Shown: positions 34,116-41,035, numbered from the stretch's first letter. The stretch: DNA of 44,135 nucleotides from UBA2421 sp002343075 (GCA_937982565.1 CALJLN010000002.1:1-44135); one strand, 5' to 3'. The notes: generated from the sequence alone by a model not told the origin. A program made the numbers and translations.

Positions 34116-34302
34116 CCATGGTGTTCCCGCGTGTTTTGCACGCGGTTCTAGGTCACTACTTCAGTTTCAGGACGAAACAGCAAATTATCAGTTCAGCAAC
34201 AAGCCCTCAACGCCGAACCGAAACACTCCGCCAAAAACCTAGAGTCAAACCTTTTTCTAACTTCTACCTTACAGATTGGCGTCCGTAAAGTTGAGCTTGT
34301 AC

Positions 34303-34331
34303 ATCATCTTTCGCCGTGTCTCGTTCGTCAA
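34303..34331 (-). promoter_or_regulatory. Candidate prepilin promoter
   Basis: Minus-strand TTGACG (34326-34331) and GATGAT (34303-34308) lie 17 bp apart (5/6 and 4/6 consensus). Transcription would begin near 34296 and read into the prepilin gene through a 405-nt leader. Confidence 0.42.
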
Positions 34332-34396
34332 GAGGTTTCTTTGCCCGTAACAGGTTTAAACCTCACTGCCGTGTCTCAGTGCCCTTAACACCGCCA

Positions 34397-34930
34397 TCAG
34401 GTAGCTGGCGCATCTGGTGTTTTAACAAGGACTTGCGGCTGTTTTGCGATCAGTTTCCGAAGCACACTCTTCGGCAGCACGACCGATAACTGTCTCACAT
34501 CGCCTCCGAGCGACACGACCTGTCGAATGAGGCTGCTGCTGGTCAGGGCATATTGCTCGCCGGTCATGATGAAGATGGTCTCCACCCCGCCGACTGCCCG
34601 ATTGGCCATTGCCAACTGAAACTCATACCTAAGATCAGATACGTCGCGAATGCCTCGAAGGATCGCCGTCGCCCGATTTTTCCTTACAAAATCTGCCGTC
34701 AGTCCCTGATAGCTGCACACGCGGACGTGCTTCTCGTCTTTCAGCAGATCGCGAATCATCTCCACGCGTTCATCAATGCTGAAAAGCTCCCGCTTATCCG
34801 GGTTATTGCCCACCCCGACGATGAGTTGATCAAACATCGCCACGCCGCGCTTGATGACGTCGAGGTGGCCGTTGGTAATCGGATCAAACTGTCCGGGAAA
34901 CACGCCGATTTTCTTTACCGTTTTGCCCAA
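34397..34930 (-). CDS. coaD: Phosphopantetheine adenylyltransferase
   Basis: The penultimate step of CoA synthesis: transfer of AMP to 4'-phosphopantetheine, in the cytoplasm. There is no ATG ahead of the conserved start, and two adjacent TTG codons (34933, 34930) follow a GGAGG by 5 and 8 nt. I use 34930, giving 177 residues. The nucleotidyltransferase block is GVFPGQFDPITNGHLDVI, with the T/NxGH motif at NGH and Gln in place of the usual Ser of PGSFDP. ILRGIRDVSDLRYEFQLAMANR and TSSSLIRQVVSLGGD (the ISSTxIR motif) are intact. It is divergent from the gene at 35039 with about 105 bp between them. Confidence 0.95.
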   Translation of the reverse strand: MGKTVKKIGVFPGQFDPITNGHLDVIKRGVAMFDQLIVGVGNNPDKRELFSIDERVEMIRDLLKDEKHVRVCSYQGLTADFVRKNRATAILRGIRDVSDLRYEFQLAMANRAVGGVETIFIMTGEQYALTSSSLIRQVVSLGGDVRQLSVVLPKSVLRKLIAKQPQVLVKTPDAPAT

Positions 34931-35002
34931 CAACCAAACCTCCGCCGCCGAAGCGTAAACTCGACCCGCGAATTTGCAACCAGGAGTGAAAGGGCACTGG
35001 AA

Positions 35003-35031
35003 TTGTCGTCGCCGCCATAACGCATTACAAG
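35003..35031 (+). promoter_or_regulatory. Promoter giving a leaderless transcript of the TPR membrane gene
   Basis: TTGTCG (35003-35008) and TACAAG (35026-35031) are separated by 17 bp (each 4/6). The GTG at 35039 lies 8 nt past the -10 hexamer, near the expected transcription start. There is no Shine-Dalgarno. Confidence 0.45.
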
Positions 35032-35038
35032 CAGTGCG

Positions 35039-36748
35039 GTGACGCCACCTCGCCGAGACATTCGCGCAGTGTTCATGCTTTTGCTGGCCACGGGGTTGGT
35101 CTTCGGGAGGCTGGCTGGTGCCGAATTCACCACCTGGGATGACCCGCACACGCTGCGCGACAATCCAGACATGCGTCCGCCGACACTTGCCGGATTGAGC
35201 GACTACTGGCGAGTAACTACTGATGAACAACTCGCCCGAGGACAAGCAGTGAACCACCGCGCGTCGCTCTGGGTGCCGCTGACTTACTCCGCGTGGCTCG
35301 CGGTTGCCACTTTTGCCCAAGTCCCCTCCCCCACCGGGGGCACCGAACTCAACCCCTATCTGTTCCACATCGCCAACATCGCCGTCCATGCGCTCTCAGG
35401 CATCATCGTTTACTTCATGCTCCTAAGACTCTTTGAAAGCCGCGCTGGGGCGATGTTCGGAGCAATGCTGTTTCTGCTCCACCCGCTGCAGGTTGAACCC
35501 GTTGCCTGGGCGTCAGGATTAAAAGACCTGCTTGCCGGCGCACTAAGCCTTGCCGCGATCCTGCTCTACCTCACGCAGGCCGCTGCCGACCGCGCTTTAA
35601 GACGAAGGCGACTGGCGTGGTGGTGTTCGCTGGCATTGCTCGGAATGGCCATGCTGGCGAAACCCTCCGCGGTGGCTGTGCCGGTGCTGTTGGTGGTGAT
35701 CGATCTGCTGGTGCTACGGCGGGGCATGATAACAGCGGCCACGTCCGCGGCGCCTTTCTTTGCGCTGACCTTGCCGATCATCCTGATCGCCAGGATCGCA
35801 CAAACCGGGGCCGACGTGCCGCCTGTCGCGTGGCTGTTGCGCCCTGTAGTTGCCCTCGATGCCATGAGTTTTTATCTGGGAAAGCTCATCTGGCCCGCCA
35901 ACCTGTGCATCGACTATGGCCGCACGCCTGCGATGATCGTGCAGTCATCGCAAATCAACTGGACGTGGATTGCGCCCGTGCTGCTCATCGCAGCTTGCCT
36001 GTTCCAGGCCTTTAGTCGACGCAAGACCAACCAGCCGAGCCTGCCCGCCGCGAGCTTGACGATTCCCCTCGCAGCCGTCCTGGTCTTCCTGCTTGCCCCA
36101 CTTCCCGTCCTGGGGTTCGTGCCGTTCACATTCCAGAACTACTCTACGACGGCAGACCATTACGTCTATCTGGCAATGCTCGGCCCCGCAATGTTAATAG
36201 CGCACTGGTTCAGGTCTCCGCCGCCGATGCTGGCCCGCGGGGCTGCAATCGCTGCGATCGGTACGCTCGCAGTCACTTCATTTGCTCAAACGAAGGTGTG
36301 GATGAACAGTCGTGCGCTGTTCGAGCATACAGTCGCCGTCAATCCGAGCAGCGGCCCCGGACTGCACAACCTGGGCGCGCTGGCAGCAGAACGCAATGAC
36401 CTCGACACCGCCGCCGGATTGTTTCGGCGTGCTCTGCCAACGCAGCCCAACGCTTCGCTGACCTACCGCAACCTACGGCAGGTGCTTACGGCCAGAACGC
36501 GCACCGCCGAAGCTCAGGAAGTTGCGCAGGCGGAGTACAGGTATCGATCACGCGGGCTAATCGCGCGCACCGGCCACGTCTGGCTTGACCCAAACCACGC
36601 AATCCTCCGGGCCATCGCCCGCGGGCAGGAACGGGAGGCGATCGAACTGGCCGAAAAGCGCCTGCGCAGCAACGGCCGTGACATCGACACGCTGTCACTG
36701 GCGATGCTCGCCGAACAAATCGAGCGAACGAAGAGCTATCAACAATAG
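35039..36748 (+). CDS. Multi-pass membrane protein with C-terminal TPR-like repeats
   Basis: The 569-residue protein is read from the GTG at 35039; an ATG at 35075 is possible, but a fitting promoter supports the GTG. It resembles proteins with a GT-C-like N-terminal part (a DUF1736-like membrane domain, as in TMTC proteins) followed by TPRs. FTTWDDPHTLRDNPDMRPP near residues 30-48 is the early exterior-loop block with paired Asp. About eight to ten membrane helices follow, up to residue 420. AVNPSSGPGLHNLGALAAERNDLDTAAGLFRRALPTQPNASLTYRNL is a TPR pair at about 440-490. Such proteins may glycosylate or recognise secreted proteins, which is inference. It converges on the STAS gene, 20 bp away. 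Confidence 0.8.
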   Translation: MTPPRRDIRAVFMLLLATGLVFGRLAGAEFTTWDDPHTLRDNPDMRPPTLAGLSDYWRVTTDEQLARGQAVNHRASLWVPLTYSAWLAVATFAQVPSPTGGTELNPYLFHIANIAVHALSGIIVYFMLLRLFESRAGAMFGAMLFLLHPLQVEPVAWASGLKDLLAGALSLAAILLYLTQAAADRALRRRRLAWWCSLALLGMAMLAKPSAVAVPVLLVVIDLLVLRRGMITAATSAAPFFALTLPIILIARIAQTGADVPPVAWLLRPVVALDAMSFYLGKLIWPANLCIDYGRTPAMIVQSSQINWTWIAPVLLIAACLFQAFSRRKTNQPSLPAASLTIPLAAVLVFLLAPLPVLGFVPFTFQNYSTTADHYVYLAMLGPAMLIAHWFRSPPPMLARGAAIAAIGTLAVTSFAQTKVWMNSRALFEHTVAVNPSSGPGLHNLGALAAERNDLDTAAGLFRRALPTQPNASLTYRNLRQVLTARTRTAEAQEVAQAEYRYRSRGLIARTGHVWLDPNHAILRAIARGQEREAIELAEKRLRSNGRDIDTLSLAMLAEQIERTKSYQQ

Positions 36749-36768
36749 CAAATGGAGCGTCTTGCGAG

Positions 36769-37161
36769 CTACTTCGCACGCGGCTTGCGTCGCCGGGAGG
36801 CGCGCCAGTCGAGCACCGCAGCAATGGCGGCAGGACGCGATTCGCTGATCGAAAACAGCCGCCCCAGCGAAGATGCCCGCAGCGTGGACATAATCTGCGC
36901 CGACACGCCACAGATAACCAGCATCCCCCCGCCCTGCTGCACACGCTGGCGGACGTTGATCATGAAGCCCAGCGCCGCACTGCCGACGTAGCTGAACTCT
37001 GCGAGATCGAGAATCCACCCGTCATCGGGCGCGGCGTCGATGCCGGCGAGCGTACGCTGATTGAGCGTGTCAAACTCCGACACATCCGTCCCCGCGGGCA
37101 TCGTCAGCTCGATCACGTTGACACTTTTCTCGGAGATGAATCGGAAATATTCGCGTGCCAT
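36769..37161 (-). CDS. STAS-domain anti-sigma factor antagonist
   Basis: The 130-residue cytoplasmic protein begins at the ATG at 37161 (GGGCGGA upstream). It has a SpoIIAA-like STAS fold: the strand VNVIELTMPAG, then WILDLAEFSYVGSAALGFMINV around residues 50-70, and GGGMLVICGVSAQIMSTLRAS. The Ser of VGSAALG is the expected phosphorylation site, where the usual motif reads DSSGLG, so partner switching with a kinase-type anti-sigma factor is likely. No such kinase is adjacent. It lies 84 bp downstream of purM on the same strand. A role in stress or sigma-factor control is inferred. Confidence 0.88.
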   Translation of the reverse strand: MAREYFRFISEKSVNVIELTMPAGTDVSEFDTLNQRTLAGIDAAPDDGWILDLAEFSYVGSAALGFMINVRQRVQQGGGMLVICGVSAQIMSTLRASSLGRLFSISESRPAAIAAVLDWRASRRRKPRAK

Positions 37162-37245
37162 GTTGTTCCGCCCGTTCTGTTCTCTTCGTTGCCGCGGCTC
37201 AGGAGGATTCAATCCGGCCTTTCGGCAACGGAGTTTCCGCTACCG

Positions 37246-38352
37246 TCATCTCACCTGCAGCGTGTCGGACTCGAACTGGATGCCCAGGGGCACAATATCT
37301 ACGGCCTTGCGCTGGCCTTCCTTAACGAGCGTGCCAGCAAGCCATGCGGTGTACCCCGCCGACCGCGCGATGCTCAGAACGCGCTCGGCATCATCAGGGG
37401 CTACATAAACCGCGAAACCGACGCCCATGTTGAAAGTTGCATACATCTCCCTCGTTTCCAACCCGCCGGCCGACTGAATGAACCGAAACACTTCGGGGCC
37501 TGCCGCACCAGGGTCGGTGATGCGATAGACCATTGGCTCGATGGCGCGCATGAGTTTTCGCCACCCGTGGCCGGTGACATGCACCGCGTAATGCGGCACA
37601 AACCCGGCCTGCGCGAGATCGGCGATCAACCGGACATAAATCACCGACGGATCGAGCAGGGCTTCGCCGTACTCGCGCCCGTCGGCCATCGGCGTGCGGT
37701 AACCAGCGGGCAAGCGGTCGGCAAGCGTACGACACAGCGTAAGCCCGTTGGTTTGTACCCCGCTTGAAGATACGAAGATGATCGCGTCGCCGGGCTGAAT
37801 ATTGCCGAGGATCCGCCGGCTCTTTGGCTTGATACGCCCAACGGCACTTCCAGCGAGCACGATGGCATGCGGTTCGATGATGCCCTTGAGCGCCGGCGTC
37901 TCCCCGCCGCCCCAGACGGCATTGGCTTGCCGGCACCCCTCAGCAAACCCCTCTGCCAGCGCCGCGGCGCGAGCCTGATCGGCGAACCAACTCGAATCCC
38001 CCACGCCTGCATGCATTGCAACGCTGAACGGGAGCGCACCGCAGGTGACGCAATCGTTGACAATCGTCGCCACAGTGTCGATCCCCATCGCACGGTAAAA
38101 ACACTGTCCGGTGAGGGAGGCCATCGCGTCGGCGATGAGGTTTTTTGTTCCCAGACCTTCTTCAACGTGTGCGATGAACTCAGATTCAGTTTCAAGAAGA
38201 TACGCGCTATCGCCACGCACGTCGGCAGGTTCGGCGAGTTGATGCTCAGCAAGCGCGGCCCGCGTGGAGAGCGCGGCACTCTGGCAGGCGCGTTTGAACG
38301 CGTCAAGGGACTCGTAATCAACCCCAGCGGACTTATAAGAGAGTTCGGCCAC
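37246..38352 (-). CDS. purM: Phosphoribosylformylglycinamidine cyclo-ligase (AIR synthase)
   Basis: Makes aminoimidazole ribonucleotide from FGAM with ATP, in cytoplasmic purine synthesis. The 368-residue protein starts at the GTG at 38352; it begins MAELSYKSAGVDYESLDAF, the normal opening. Family blocks seen include AIVNDCVTCGALPFSVAMHAGVG in pattern, VWGGGETPALKGIIEP (the Gly-rich GGET block), DAIIFVSSSGVQTNGLTLCR and HVTGHGWRKLMRA. The N-terminal linker between residues 25 and 60 is longer than usual. No Shine-Dalgarno precedes the GTG, while a promoter lies directly upstream, so the transcript is probably leaderless. Confidence 0.95.
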   Translation of the reverse strand: MAELSYKSAGVDYESLDAFKRACQSAALSTRAALAEHQLAEPADVRGDSAYLLETESEFIAHVEEGLGTKNLIADAMASLTGQCFYRAMGIDTVATIVNDCVTCGALPFSVAMHAGVGDSSWFADQARAAALAEGFAEGCRQANAVWGGGETPALKGIIEPHAIVLAGSAVGRIKPKSRRILGNIQPGDAIIFVSSSGVQTNGLTLCRTLADRLPAGYRTPMADGREYGEALLDPSVIYVRLIADLAQAGFVPHYAVHVTGHGWRKLMRAIEPMVYRITDPGAAGPEVFRFIQSAGGLETREMYATFNMGVGFAVYVAPDDAERVLSIARSAGYTAWLAGTLVKEGQRKAVDIVPLGIQFESDTLQVR

Positions 38353-38361
38353 GCGGAGAGC

Positions 38362-38390
38362 GTTGTAGAGCAGTCGCGCCGGGTGGTCAA
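38362..38390 (-). promoter_or_regulatory. purM promoter giving a leaderless transcript
   Basis: Minus-strand TTGACC (38385-38390, 5/6) and TACAAC (38362-38367, 4/6) are separated by exactly 17 bp. Transcription would begin near 38355, about 3 nt before the GTG. No Shine-Dalgarno lies between. Confidence 0.62.
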
Positions 38391-38459
38391 TCGGCGGGCG
38401 CGCGCCGGGTACCGACCGACCAGTTGGGAAGACAGCCGAATCAAGCCTGAAAAACTTTC

Positions 38460-38500
38460 TTTTTTTTTCCGCTTGAATTCCGATAAAGTGGAAGTATTAT
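38460..38500 (+). promoter_or_regulatory. Strong promoter with A/T-tract for the 34-codon gene
   Basis: TTGAAT (38473-38478) and TATTAT (38495-38500) are 16 bp apart (4/6 and 5/6). A nine-T run (38460-38468) lies 4 bp upstream of the -35, where an UP element would bind the RNA polymerase alpha subunit. The predicted start is near 38507. Confidence 0.6.
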
Positions 38501-38540
38501 AGACGGATCGTCCGAGGTGGACGTACATACAGAGGAGTCG

Positions 38541-38645
38541 ATGGTTCTTACGATCAATCAATATTCGCTCGCCAACTGCCCCGTAACCGGCAACCGCCGG
38601 ATCGTTGCATGCGGCCGCGCGTTTGATCGCACCATGCGAAGTTGA
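38541..38645 (+). CDS. Hypothetical 34-residue small protein
   Basis: An ATG at 38541 with AGAGGAG 3 nt upstream opens 34 codons, ending TGA at 38643-38645. The peptide begins MVLTINQYSLANCPVTG and has two Cys (13 and 24), three consecutive stop-free segments and net positive charge. It has its own promoter with an A/T tract upstream and a terminator-like hairpin 20 nt downstream, so the unit looks like an independent gene. The leader also has a small hairpin (CGTCC/GGACG) ahead of the RBS. Alternatives are a small RNA whose coding frame is chance, or a leader peptide for the tRNA genes downstream. No function is assigned. Confidence 0.5.
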   Translation: MVLTINQYSLANCPVTGNRRIVACGRAFDRTMRS

Positions 38646-38664
38646 CCCCTCCCCGCCCCTGTTG

Positions 38665-38700
38665 GCCGGGAGTTCTTCCCGGCGAAAAGTTTTTGTTGTT
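38665..38700 (+). terminator. Terminator-like hairpin after the 34-codon gene
   Basis: A 7-bp stem (GCCGGGA, 38665-38671, with TCCCGGC, 38677-38683) with a 5-nt loop is followed, after GAAAAG, by TTTTTGTTGTT (38690-38700). The 6-nt gap before the T-run weakens it. Confidence 0.55.
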
Positions 38701-38884
38701 CTCAGCTTAGCGATCGCCCGGGAAGCAGCATTTGACGCGAAATTGCGGCGTTTTTGTCGCATTTGTCCGTCTTCGCTCACTTGGTGCGTTGAAGCATGAA
38801 GCGACCCGCGTGAAGCCGGCCTCTGCGTTGCGACACAGCTTGCGCCGCTCCGCAATCGGTGCCTCGTCGAGAGAAGTTACTGCT

Positions 38885-38959
38885 ACACCGGTAGCTCAAC
38901 TGGATCAGAGCACCTGCCTACGAAGCGGGAGGCTGAAGGTTCGAACCCTTCCCGGTGTG
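38885..38959 (+). tRNA. tRNA-Arg (ACG)
   Basis: Acceptor ACACCGG/CCGGTGT, D arm GCTC/GAGC with loop AACTGGATCA, anticodon stem CCTGC/GCGGG around CTACGAA (anticodon ACG) and T arm GAAGG/CCTTC around TTCGAAC. U8, A14 and the GG of the D loop are present. CCA is not encoded. First of a three-tRNA cluster. Confidence 0.95.
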
Positions 38960-39044
38960 TCGGGCGCAGATTTCACTGTGTCCAATGGTTTCGCAGTACA
39001 ACATCGCCGAGGCATGGCGGGCATCGGGCGGGAGCAATGCAGCC

Positions 39045-39115
39045 GGGATGGCAGCTCGAGGGTCGAGCGGCGGTCTGAAAAGCCGCAGGTGCAGGTTCGA
39101 TTCCTGCCTGTCCCA
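39045..39115 (+). tRNA. tRNA-Phe (GAA), atypical
   Basis: Acceptor GGGATGG with CTGTCCC (two G-U pairs), anticodon stem GCGGT/GCCGC around CTGAAAA (anticodon GAA) and T arm GCAGG/CCTGC around TTCGATT. Position 8 reads C and position 14 reads G where tRNAs have U8 and A14; the two changes could pair with each other. The variable loop is 4 nt. CCA is not encoded. Confidence 0.85.
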
Positions 39116-39116
39116 T

Positions 39117-39189
39117 GGGAGCGTAGCTCAGCGGTAGAGCGCGGGGCTCATAACCCCGGGGTCGTTGGTTCGAGTCCAGCCGTCTCCCA
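39117..39189 (+). tRNA. tRNA-Met (CAU), atypical acceptor
   Basis: D arm GCTC/GAGC, anticodon stem CGGGG/CCCCG around CTCATAA (CAU) and T arm GTTGG/CCAGC around TTCGAGT are good. The 5' acceptor strand is GGGAGCG, but the 3' strand has eight bases (CGTCTCCC) for seven, so one T must bulge. The three G-C pairs in the anticodon stem resemble initiator tRNA, while the D stem looks elongator-like. It begins one base after tRNA-Phe. Confidence 0.8.
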
Positions 39190-39200
39190 GTCCTGTTGAG

Positions 39201-39227
39201 GTGAATGCCATGGCGAGTGGCATTCAC
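39201..39227 (+). repeat. Perfect 10-bp hairpin after the tRNAs
   Basis: GTGAATGCCA pairs exactly with TGGCATTCAC around a 7-nt loop. There is no T-tract, so it may be a processing or stability hairpin, or a leader element for the small gene at 39245 (RBS GGAGG at 39235-39239). Confidence 0.6.
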
Positions 39228-39244
39228 AAGAATGGAGGTGAAAC

Positions 39245-39457
39245 ATGTGGAACGACAGTGAACTATTACAGATTGTGATGATCCATGAGCTGGCGAAGAC
39301 GGTCCAGCCAAAGCCGGCACGCAGTCAACTTGCCGATGAGCGGCCGGAGAGCCCGCCGGCTTGGCCGGCACATCGCCGGTTCTGGCACCGCCGGGTGAGC
39401 ACATCGTCGCTCGAAAACGCGCCGACCTTGAAAGAGTGCAGCCATGCCAAAGCGTGA
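39245..39457 (+). CDS. Hypothetical small protein (70 aa)
   Basis: The ATG at 39245 has GGAGG 5-6 nt upstream, so translation is likely. The 70-residue product is helical at its start (WNDSELLQIVMIHELAKTV), then Pro/Arg/Ser-rich, with a single Cys. It overlaps the next frame by 14 nt, suggesting translational coupling. It has no recognisable domain. It is the first of three small genes between a tRNA cluster and a strong terminator. Confidence 0.5.
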   Translation: MWNDSELLQIVMIHELAKTVQPKPARSQLADERPESPPAWPAHRRFWHRRVSTSSLENAPTLKECSHAKA

Positions 39458-39698
39458 GAAGAAACTTCGGAGAGAAGGCCGGTTTGACGAGCTTTCCGAC
39501 GCCCGCACCGCCGAGTTTGTGGTGCGCGGAATTGATCGTGCCGAGCAGCAACTGGCAGACTTGCTTCCGGACCTGCAATCGCTTGCCCGATATGACGACA
39601 TGATCAGCATGACCTATTGCCTGCAACTGTTAAAGCTGCTGAAGAAGCGATATCGGCGGCGGGCCGACGGGGTTGCGTGGGAAGAGGACGCTTGTTGA
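39444..39698 (+). CDS. Hypothetical small basic helical protein (84 aa)
   Basis: The 84-residue product begins at an ATG at 39444, overlapping the upstream gene. The start is Lys/Arg-rich (MPKREKKLRREGRF), then a long amphipathic helix (VVRGIDRAEQQLADLLPDLQSLA), a second helix with Lys/Arg clusters and an acidic tail. No known domain is visible. The RBS is poor, so translation may depend on coupling. DNA or RNA binding is possible but unproven. Confidence 0.5.
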   Translation: MPKREKKLRREGRFDELSDARTAEFVVRGIDRAEQQLADLLPDLQSLARYDDMISMTYCLQLLKLLKKRYRRRADGVAWEEDAC

Positions 39699-39763
39699 TC
39701 GAATTCTTGAAAGATTTTCTGCCGCGGTCCGAACTACAGTGTTAACAAGAAAGGAGGCCGACG

Positions 39764-39994
39764 ATGACTGCGACCATGGAAGCTGAGCCTGCGATTTACG
39801 TTTTCTTCGCCGGCCGCGAGTTCCGGGTTGATGCAGGCGATCTCTCGCCGGCGGAGATCGAAGACGACCGCGAGCTCCGTCGGGCGCTGGCGCGATATCT
39901 TGGAGTGACGCTCGATCGACTTGGCAACCACATGCTGCATCGACATGTGAACGGCGAGATCACGCTGCGCCCGAGGTCTGTTTTTGATCGGTGA
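39764..39994 (+). CDS. Hypothetical small protein (76 aa), possible beta-beta-alpha-beta fold
   Basis: The ATG at 39764 follows AAAGGAGG by 6 nt, a near-ideal RBS, and a strong terminator follows the stop. Predicted elements are a beta hairpin (AIYVFFAGREFRVDAG), a helix (DDRELRRALARYLGV) and a strand pair (MLHRHVNGEITLRPRSV). This order would fit a small ubiquitin-like or split beta-grasp fold, but the similarity is only in secondary-structure pattern. No signal, Cys or catalytic motif is present. Function unknown. Confidence 0.65.
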   Translation: MTATMEAEPAIYVFFAGREFRVDAGDLSPAEIEDDRELRRALARYLGVTLDRLGNHMLHRHVNGEITLRPRSVFDR

Positions 39995-40011
39995 TGGACT
40001 TCTTCCCTCCC

Positions 40012-40051
40012 AGCCCGCCTGCAGCATGAATGTGTTGCGGGCGGGCTTTTT
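40012..40051 (+). terminator. Intrinsic terminator after the 76-aa gene
   Basis: A 12-bp stem with one wobble pair (40012-40023 with 40036-40047, AGCCCGCC with GGCGGGCT at its base) encloses a 12-nt loop and is followed by TTTTT to 40051. It lies 17 nt past the stop codon. Confidence 0.92.
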
Positions 40052-40123
40052 GCTTGATAATCCGAGGGCTCGAGGGCATCCTTGCAGGTGGGCAAGGGGC
40101 GGTTGGCGCGATCGGAGTTGGCG

Positions 40124-41035
40124 ATGGCAGACCTTGGACGATTCTCGTGCGAAGGGTGCGAAAAGACTTACGGCTGGAAGGCCGAATTGGCCGGGCGGAA
40201 GGTCAAGTGTAAGTGCGGCACGGTGATGGTTGTGCCGGTCGAGGCGCCGGCTCCGGAAGAAGACGGCATCTTCGATCTCGTGCCCGACGCCTCGGATCCC
40301 CCCCCCCCGCCGAAGCGCGCGATGAAGCAGCCTGTGCCGCTGGGAAACGAATCGATCGCCGGGGCAACTGCAATGGGTCTGGCAGCGATCCCCGCGCCGG
40401 CGCGTCGCGCCCCGCGGCCCGCCACTACAACCGCACCCCATGCCACTAAGGCCCCGCCGAAGGTTGCGGCAAAGCCGCTCTCTTACCAGCGTGGAACAAC
40501 CCAGCGCGACCGCGAGCGCACATCGATTGCCAACACGATCGAGATGGTCCGCGATTGCTATGTCCCCGTTGCGCTTCTCATCATCGGCTTCGTCGCGTGT
40601 CTAGCGGCCTACCTCTTTCGTGCCAACGCATCCGGCGAATCGCTCGCATTCATTGGCCTCGGTCTCGGCGGCTTCATGGCCGTCAAGGCGCTGCTGATGC
40701 TCGGCTTTGCATTTCTCGTCGCCGGCCCGGTCGGTGTGAGCTTTGGCGGGATCTGGACCGCCATCCTTAAGCTCGCGGCCATCGCCATCTTCACCGATGG
40801 CGCGATCACCTGGATTCATCTCGGTCTCGACAAACTGCTCAGCATCCGTGGAATGTTTGCCGCCATGGTCAGCTTCCCGATCGCACTCGGGTTGTTCTGG
40901 GTCCTGCTGATCTACCTGTTCAGCATGGACCCTGGCGACTCCTGGCTCGTGGTCATTCTCCTTTGCGTCTTCGACTACGTCGTGCGACTTGCACTGCTCA
41001 TGATCGTTCTAGCCATGGTCATGCGCGGCCTTTGA
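40124..41035 (+). CDS. Zinc-ribbon multi-pass membrane protein
   Basis: The 303-residue protein starts at the ATG at 40124, with GGAG 7 nt upstream. Residues 9-31 form a zinc ribbon with C9, C12, C29 and C31 (SCEGCEKTYGWKAELAGRK... CKCG). A Pro/Ala-rich linker (about 40-130) has a run of five prolines. Five hydrophobic helices follow from about 148: YVPVALLIIGFVACLAAYLF, IGLGLGGFMAVKALLMLGFAFLVAG, TAILKLAAIAIF, AAMVSFPIALGLFWVLLIYLF and LVVILLCVFDYVVRLALLMIVLAMVM. It has the same plan as the protein at 23051 (zinc ribbon, linker, membrane) but without a vWA domain. No function is known. Confidence 0.78.
   Translation: MADLGRFSCEGCEKTYGWKAELAGRKVKCKCGTVMVVPVEAPAPEEDGIFDLVPDASDPPPPPKRAMKQPVPLGNESIAGATAMGLAAIPAPARRAPRPATTTAPHATKAPPKVAAKPLSYQRGTTQRDRERTSIANTIEMVRDCYVPVALLIIGFVACLAAYLFRANASGESLAFIGLGLGGFMAVKALLMLGFAFLVAGPVGVSFGGIWTAILKLAAIAIFTDGAITWIHLGLDKLLSIRGMFAAMVSFPIALGLFWVLLIYLFSMDPGDSWLVVILLCVFDYVVRLALLMIVLAMVMRGL

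Larger units (their letters stand above)
33892..34396. other. 505-bp upstream region of the prepilin gene
   Basis: A promoter-like pair (34303-34331) would give a leader of about 405 nt. Within it lie a hairpin at 34127-34145 (CCGCGTG with CACGCGG), a 9-bp stem at 34087-34109 whose T-run (34111-34115) is on the plus strand, and a 15-bp direct repeat. A 12-bp palindrome (AGGTTTAAACCT, 34352-34363) sits upstream of the -35. No gene is seen. Confidence 0.5.

Noticed and set aside
33992..34288. A 98-codon plus-strand frame in the prepilin upstream region
   Set aside because: No RBS, no resemblance, and it crosses an intrinsic terminator.
38973..39626. A 217-codon minus-strand frame across the tRNA cluster, with the peptide LDSNQRPRGYEPRALPLSYAP
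   Set aside because: This peptide is what antisense translation of tRNA genes gives and is a well-known annotation artefact.
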